Below the pieces are notes generated by a model. The model was not told where the DNA came from. It ran no database searches and saw only the letters and a program-made list of their open reading frames with translations. 6,834 nt of DNA, from positions 2,844 through 9,677 of the forward strand of contig DNGI01000342.1 of the NCBI GenBank assembly GCA_003486645.1. The letters are read 5' to 3'. The position numbers and the translations under genes were made by a program. This stretch comes from Cyanobacteria bacterium UBA11370. GTDB lineage: Bacteria; Cyanobacteriota; Cyanobacteriia; Cyanobacteriales; Coleofasciculaceae. Below, one piece after another: positions 3,778-6,834 of this stretch; position 1 is the stretch's first letter, and every line of letters begins with the position of its first letter.

Positions 3778-6114
3778 TTATAAGGATTGGGGGGGAGATA
3801 TTTTTAGTGAATTGATCACTAGAGTACAAGAATTAACCGTATTTTGTTCATCATAACCCACGACATCCAAGAGTAAATATACTGGGTCTTTACCGTGAAT
3901 GGATAGGCGAAAGCTGGATGAATTAGTGGGTGAATAGTCACTTTCTGTAGACCCAACTATCTTACCATCCTGATTGAACATTGCTAACCGTAGAGATAAT
4001 CTCACACAAGGGTTGTCTAGAAATGTTACTTTGCCAATGACTTCAGCATCGTTGGGGAGTGAACCTAAATAGAGGAAGGATTGACCTAATTCTGAAGTGC
4101 TTGAGGTATCTTGAATTAAGTTGGGTAGTTCTGTTGTTGCCTGAACGGGAGTTGTTGCGGGGAATAAGGATGATGGATTGGGGATGGATTGGGTGATGCG
4201 ATGCCGAAGGCGGTTCGCTTGACGACCATCGCGTTCCTCTTTATAAGCAACTAACCTGTAGGTATTATTGAGATTTCGATTTGCAAACGATTGTTCTAAG
4301 GGTTGATTTAATGCCATCCAATTTCGTTGTCCACCGGGACGTTCTCCAATCTGTTGCTGCATAGTAGAAAGGGTGCGTACTGCGGTGGAGGCAGAGGTGG
4401 GACGAATTCGTTGGTAAAGGCTAACAACACTACCGTTTTCTAATTTGAATTGTACAGGTAAGCGTTGAAAATCTTCGGCAATTTCCCAATTTTGCGTAAA
4501 CGCCTCAAATACCACTTGGACAACACCAATTTCTTTATTAGGCAACCATTCTCCTACTATGGGAACTTTGGTTAAATCGTTGGGATATTCAGCGAGAGGG
4601 TTAGGAACAACGACGTATTGGGCTTGTAGTAAAGTTTCAAGGGGATATTGATCACGAGAGTCTACTTGGGGTGCTGGTAAGATATTTAAAATTCGACCTT
4701 CTCGTCCATATACTACTCGTTCTGCGGCACTAATTACACTAGGACTGAGTTGAAGACGTTGATAACCAACGACATAAATGGGTTCGTTATGGGGTGCAAG
4801 TTGACGTAGGGCGTTAACCAGTCGAATGACTTCATCATAATCGGTACGAACCAGAGGGGGAAGACTAATCGCAAATAAGGGATGAAAGGCTTGAGTTATT
4901 GTACCGATTGGGGTTAATCCTAGGATTAAATTACCAATGAGATAACAGCTAGCTACACTTAACAGCATGGTGCGAACTCGTCCAACTAACCGACTCCAAG
5001 TTGTCCACAGAAATGCGGCTAACCCGATGATGACTAATGGGGTAACTTGTATGGAGTAAAAAACATTTGCATAACGCAGAATCCCGATCCATACTATTAA
5101 AGAGAAGATGCCCCACAATCCGATTAAAGTAATCGTAGGTAAAGGGACAGCACAGGTAAGAATACTGGCAGAAAATCCAATGACTACTAACAGCCAAGTT
5201 CCCCATCCATAAAACGAGGCGTATAGATTTACCATATCACTAACGGGGAAACTCCAGGATTCGTACAGAGTTCTGTAATTCATCGTTAGCGCCTTGTAAG
5301 TAAAGTCTGGCGCTATGGTGATTAAGGTGGCAAATGCGATCGCTGCTATTAAAATTAATCGTATTGTTGTGGCTAGCAAACTCTGCCAAGGAACTCGTCG
5401 TTTTTGCCGGATTTGAATCACTACAACGACGAACGCTTGTAGAGTAATAGCACCGAGAAAGGCTATACTCCCATAGGCGAAATGGCGACGCAATAGTACG
5501 GATAGTCCAATTAAAATTCCAATGATAGGAACTCGCCACCAGTGCTTGAGTCTGAGTTCTTGTAAGTAAAGAAATGCGGCTAATGCCAGGAAGAAAGTAC
5601 CACCTGTATCCGGAATGCCAATAAAGGTTGATGACCAGTTTACGGGAATGAGTAGGGTTAGGAAAGCGGTTGACCAAAAAATGAGTCGCCGATAAATCGG
5701 GAGGAGTTGTTTACTAGTTATAAAATACCCAGAGTAGGAGTGGGGAGTGGGGATGAGTTCAGTGGCGATCGCTCCCATGGCTAATGCTAAGGGCAGCAGA
5801 TACACTAAGGCTAGGCTAATGTGGTAGACGAGGCGGGATTCACCGAAGATGAGGATGAAGGGTACTAAGGGTAAGGTGAAGAGGCGGTTACGTTCGCGCA
5901 CTAGAGAGTCTTGAACGAGTTGCATTGCTTCGGATGGGGATTCCCGAAAGGCAGTTACAACTTGGATCGTTGCGGAATACCAGTCAATCCACCAGTGAAA
6001 GTTACGCTCGCTGGCTATGTAGAGTAGAGTGATGGTTAGGGTCAGTAGTGCCAACACGACGAAGCAGGCGGCATTACTTGGTAATTTTAGGTTAGCTCCT
6101 AAGCGCTTTTGCAT
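3778..6114 (-). CDS. Multi-pass membrane protein, probable GT-C-like glycosyltransferase
   Basis: The 778-residue protein has about a dozen predicted membrane segments in its first 400 residues (approximately 15-34, 77-93, 96-117, 142-159, 172-186, 195-208, 215-234, 250-268, 305-323, 325-345, 357-371, 383-400) and a large soluble C-terminal part (about 420-778). Acidic residues (Glu36, Asp44 in ERNFHWWIDWY) follow the first segment, where GT-C lipid-sugar-dependent transferases (PMT/ArnT type) carry their catalytic acid. This topology is the main basis for the call; no decisive signature was found, so a membrane protein of unknown function remains possible. The C-terminal beta-rich end (about 675-775) could be a carbohydrate-binding sandwich. 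Two segments look repeat-derived: 121-128 and 627-640. The start ATG 6112-6114 has no clear ribosome site but lies 39 nt downstream of a good promoter. It heads a two-gene unit with the methyltransferase. Confidence 0.6.
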   Translation of the reverse strand: MQKRLGANLKLPSNAACFVVLALLTLTITLLYIASERNFHWWIDWYSATIQVVTAFRESPSEAMQLVQDSLVRERNRLFTLPLVPFILIFGESRLVYHISLALVYLLPLALAMGAIATELIPTPHSYSGYFITSKQLLPIYRRLIFWSTAFLTLLIPVNWSSTFIGIPDTGGTFFLALAAFLYLQELRLKHWWRVPIIGILIGLSVLLRRHFAYGSIAFLGAITLQAFVVVVIQIRQKRRVPWQSLLATTIRLILIAAIAFATLITIAPDFTYKALTMNYRTLYESWSFPVSDMVNLYASFYGWGTWLLVVIGFSASILTCAVPLPTITLIGLWGIFSLIVWIGILRYANVFYSIQVTPLVIIGLAAFLWTTWSRLVGRVRTMLLSVASCYLIGNLILGLTPIGTITQAFHPLFAISLPPLVRTDYDEVIRLVNALRQLAPHNEPIYVVGYQRLQLSPSVISAAERVVYGREGRILNILPAPQVDSRDQYPLETLLQAQYVVVPNPLAEYPNDLTKVPIVGEWLPNKEIGVVQVVFEAFTQNWEIAEDFQRLPVQFKLENGSVVSLYQRIRPTSASTAVRTLSTMQQQIGERPGGQRNWMALNQPLEQSFANRNLNNTYRLVAYKEERDGRQANRLRHRITQSIPNPSSLFPATTPVQATTELPNLIQDTSSTSELGQSFLYLGSLPNDAEVIGKVTFLDNPCVRLSLRLAMFNQDGKIVGSTESDYSPTNSSSFRLSIHGKDPVYLLLDVVGYDEQNTVNSCTLVINSLKISPPQSL
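4198..4232. repeat. REP-like inverted repeat inside the membrane-protein gene
   Basis: GCGATG (4198-4203) and CATCGC (4227-4232) bracket a segment containing GCCGAAGGCGGTTCGCTT, which resembles GC-rich palindromic repeats scattered in cyanobacterial genomes. On the coding strand it reads through in frame as RDGRQANRLRHR, an Arg-rich stretch unlike its surroundings, in the linker between the membrane part and the C-terminal domain. Membership in a repeat family is from recollection, not from comparison. Confidence 0.4.
5735..5755. repeat. Three GGGGAGT-type heptads within coding sequence
   Basis: TAGGAGT (5735-5741), GGGGAGT (5742-5748) and GGGGATG (5749-5755) match the spacer array at 2849-2897. 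Three units equal 21 bp, so the frame is kept; the coding strand gives IPTPHSYS (residues 121-128), in the loop before the membrane segment at about 142. Confidence 0.55.
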
Positions 6115-6152
6115 GGAATTGGCTAGTTGTACGGTCTTGTTTTTAGTCCTGA

Positions 6153-6181
6153 TTTATAACAAAAGTTAACGCTAATGTCTA
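6153..6181 (-). promoter_or_regulatory. Sigma70-like promoter of the membrane protein / methyltransferase unit
   Basis: On the minus strand TAGACA (6176-6181, 5/6 to TTGACA) and TATAAA (6153-6158, 5/6 to TATAAT) are separated by exactly 17 bp. Transcription would start near 6146, leaving a leader of about 32 nt before the ATG at 6114. Confidence 0.55.
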
Positions 6182-6185
6182 ATGG

Positions 6186-6206
6186 GGGGAGTGGGAAGTG
6201 GAGAGT
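6186..6206. repeat. Degenerate GGGGAGT heptads x3
   Basis: GGGGAGT (6186-6192), GGGAAGT (6193-6199) and GGAGAGT (6200-6206) form a third occurrence of the G-rich heptad, just upstream of the -35 element at 6176-6181. Confidence 0.55.
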
Positions 6207-6312
6207 GATTTCCTGTGTATAGGTTTCTCTGCTGAGGTGTTCGCATCCGGAAAGGTACCAGAGGTGTTGCTGGGAGAGATGGTTTACCTGTGCTGGTTGC
6301 TGCAAGATAATG

Positions 6313-6338
6313 TTAGGCTCAAAGTCTAAGTTTTTTTT
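6313..6338 (+). terminator. Possible intrinsic terminator, plus strand
   Basis: TTAGGC (6313-6318) can pair with GTCTAA (6324-6329), with one G-T wobble, around loop TCAAA; eight T's follow at 6331-6338. The stem is short and AT-rich. No plus-strand gene precedes it, so it would end only a transcript antisense to the membrane-protein promoter region, or it is a chance fold. Confidence 0.25.
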
Positions 6339-6382
6339 AATAAGAATTTGGGGTTGATGAGGGATTTGTATAGCCCCATACT

Positions 6383-6721
6383 TTAGTCTGTGGGTGCTAA
6401 TTTTTTCCTTGTTCGTTGCACTTTCTCAATTTGTTGAGGCGCTTCTATTTCCGTGTAGAGTTGGATTGCTTTATCAAAATTTTCTTGGCTTTTCTGGGTT
6501 TCATCCATCTTTTGATAGGTTAAGCCGAGTTGATAGTATGCTTCTGCTAGGTCGCATTTAGCACCAATTTTATCTAGAATTTCTATTGATTCTGAATGAT
6601 GGGATAGCGCTGTTTCAAAGTTTCTCTGTTCTCGATAGAGTTCTGCTAGACCAGTAAGAGCTTTTGCCTTAACCTGACTGTAGTGACTTTCTTCAGCAAA
6701 AGATATTGCACTGTGGTACAT
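6383..6721 (-). CDS. TPR-repeat protein, C-terminal part
   Basis: The 112 residues form about three tetratricopeptide helical pairs: one ending near MYHSAISFAEES (1-12), one at 17-54 (AKALTGLAELYREQRNFETA then HHSESIEILDKIG) and one at 58-91 (LAEAYYQLGLTYQKMDETQK then FDKAIQLYTEI), followed by a basic tail. TPRs are protein-binding scaffolds; the partner is unknown. The ATG at 6719-6721 lies inside a TPR helix, and the same frame continues upstream for about 19 more codons with TPR character (LGSTYKNLKDFDKSFE) before a stop. This ATG is therefore not the original start and the piece is the 3' end of a larger gene whose frame is broken at 6768-6774. Confidence 0.7.
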   Translation of the reverse strand: MYHSAISFAEESHYSQVKAKALTGLAELYREQRNFETALSHHSESIEILDKIGAKCDLAEAYYQLGLTYQKMDETQKSQENFDKAIQLYTEIEAPQQIEKVQRTRKKLAPTD

Positions 6722-6834
6722 TTCAAAAGATTTATCAAAATCTTTGAGATTTTTATAAGTAGAACCTAAAAAAAGTAGTCTATTTCTAAACCAAACACCT
6801 CACAGATACTTTTATAGTTATTCCAAATAAGAGT
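6722..6834 (-). pseudogene. Upstream fragment of the TPR gene, frameshifted at an A7 run
   Basis: From the window edge the minus strand is open for 22 codons (WNNYKSICEVFGLEIDYFF) until TAG at 6766-6768, which lies in a run of seven T's on that strand (A7 at 6768-6774). One extra T would read DYFFLGSTYKNLKDFDKSFE and join it to the downstream TPR reading. The fragment is cut by the window end, so total length and start are unknown. A sequencing error in the homopolymer would look the same. Confidence 0.45.

Noticed and set aside
5240..5677. 145-codon minus-strand frame within the membrane-protein gene
   Set aside because: Shifted frame of a coding region with convincing membrane segments; its Ser/Arg-rich composition is typical of a shadow frame.
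6123..6305. 60-codon minus-strand open frame in the spacer upstream of the membrane protein
   Set aside because: It needs a TTG start, overlaps the promoter and includes codons produced by the G-rich heptads. It has no domain or ribosome site.

Overview
The window looks like chromosomal DNA from a filamentous or otherwise repeat-rich cyanobacterium. Five exact copies of the palindromic octamer GCGATCGC (HIP1) lie in 6.8 kb. The spacers carry heptameric short tandem repeats of the GGGGAGT and CCAACAA type. A MITE-like palindrome and an IS200/IS605-type tnpB of the cyanobacterial kind are also present. Genus cannot be fixed from this sequence.

Layout, left to right. Positions 2-120 hold a nested inverted repeat that resembles a small non-autonomous transposable element. 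It is followed by heptad repeats running up to the stop codon of a minus-strand nitrilase-superfamily amidase (169-981) with an intact Glu-Lys-Cys triad. A 432-bp gap (982-1413) has no gene but contains inverted repeats, one of them a long hairpin with a GAGA tetraloop. Next is a plus-strand tnpB (1414-2568) that keeps its nuclease core but has a damaged N-terminus and a frameshifted C-terminal tail. Its right end is a clear 7-bp stem hairpin ending at TCAAC (2603-2607). A small conserved-type hypothetical gene (2634-2846, +) starts 27 nt beyond that end. Two heptad arrays fill the convergent spacer 2847-2974.

The right half is a minus-strand pair. A 778-residue multi-pass membrane protein (3778-6114), probably a GT-C-like glycosyltransferase, is followed after 2 bp by a class I SAM-dependent methyltransferase (2975-3775). 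The pair has a good sigma70-like promoter at 6153-6181 and probably acts together on a membrane-linked glycan or lipid substrate; that role is inference. Beyond a 268-bp spacer lies the 3' part of a minus-strand TPR protein (6383-6721), whose upstream coding sequence appears to continue to the window edge in another frame, broken at a run of seven A's.

No new defence or mobile system was found. The most notable signals are repeat-driven: the registered MITE-like palindrome, the same two-part heptad arrangement behind two unrelated genes, repeat-derived segments that seem to have entered the membrane protein's reading frame, and the decaying tnpB whose guide-equivalent flank covers the ribosome binding site of the next gene.
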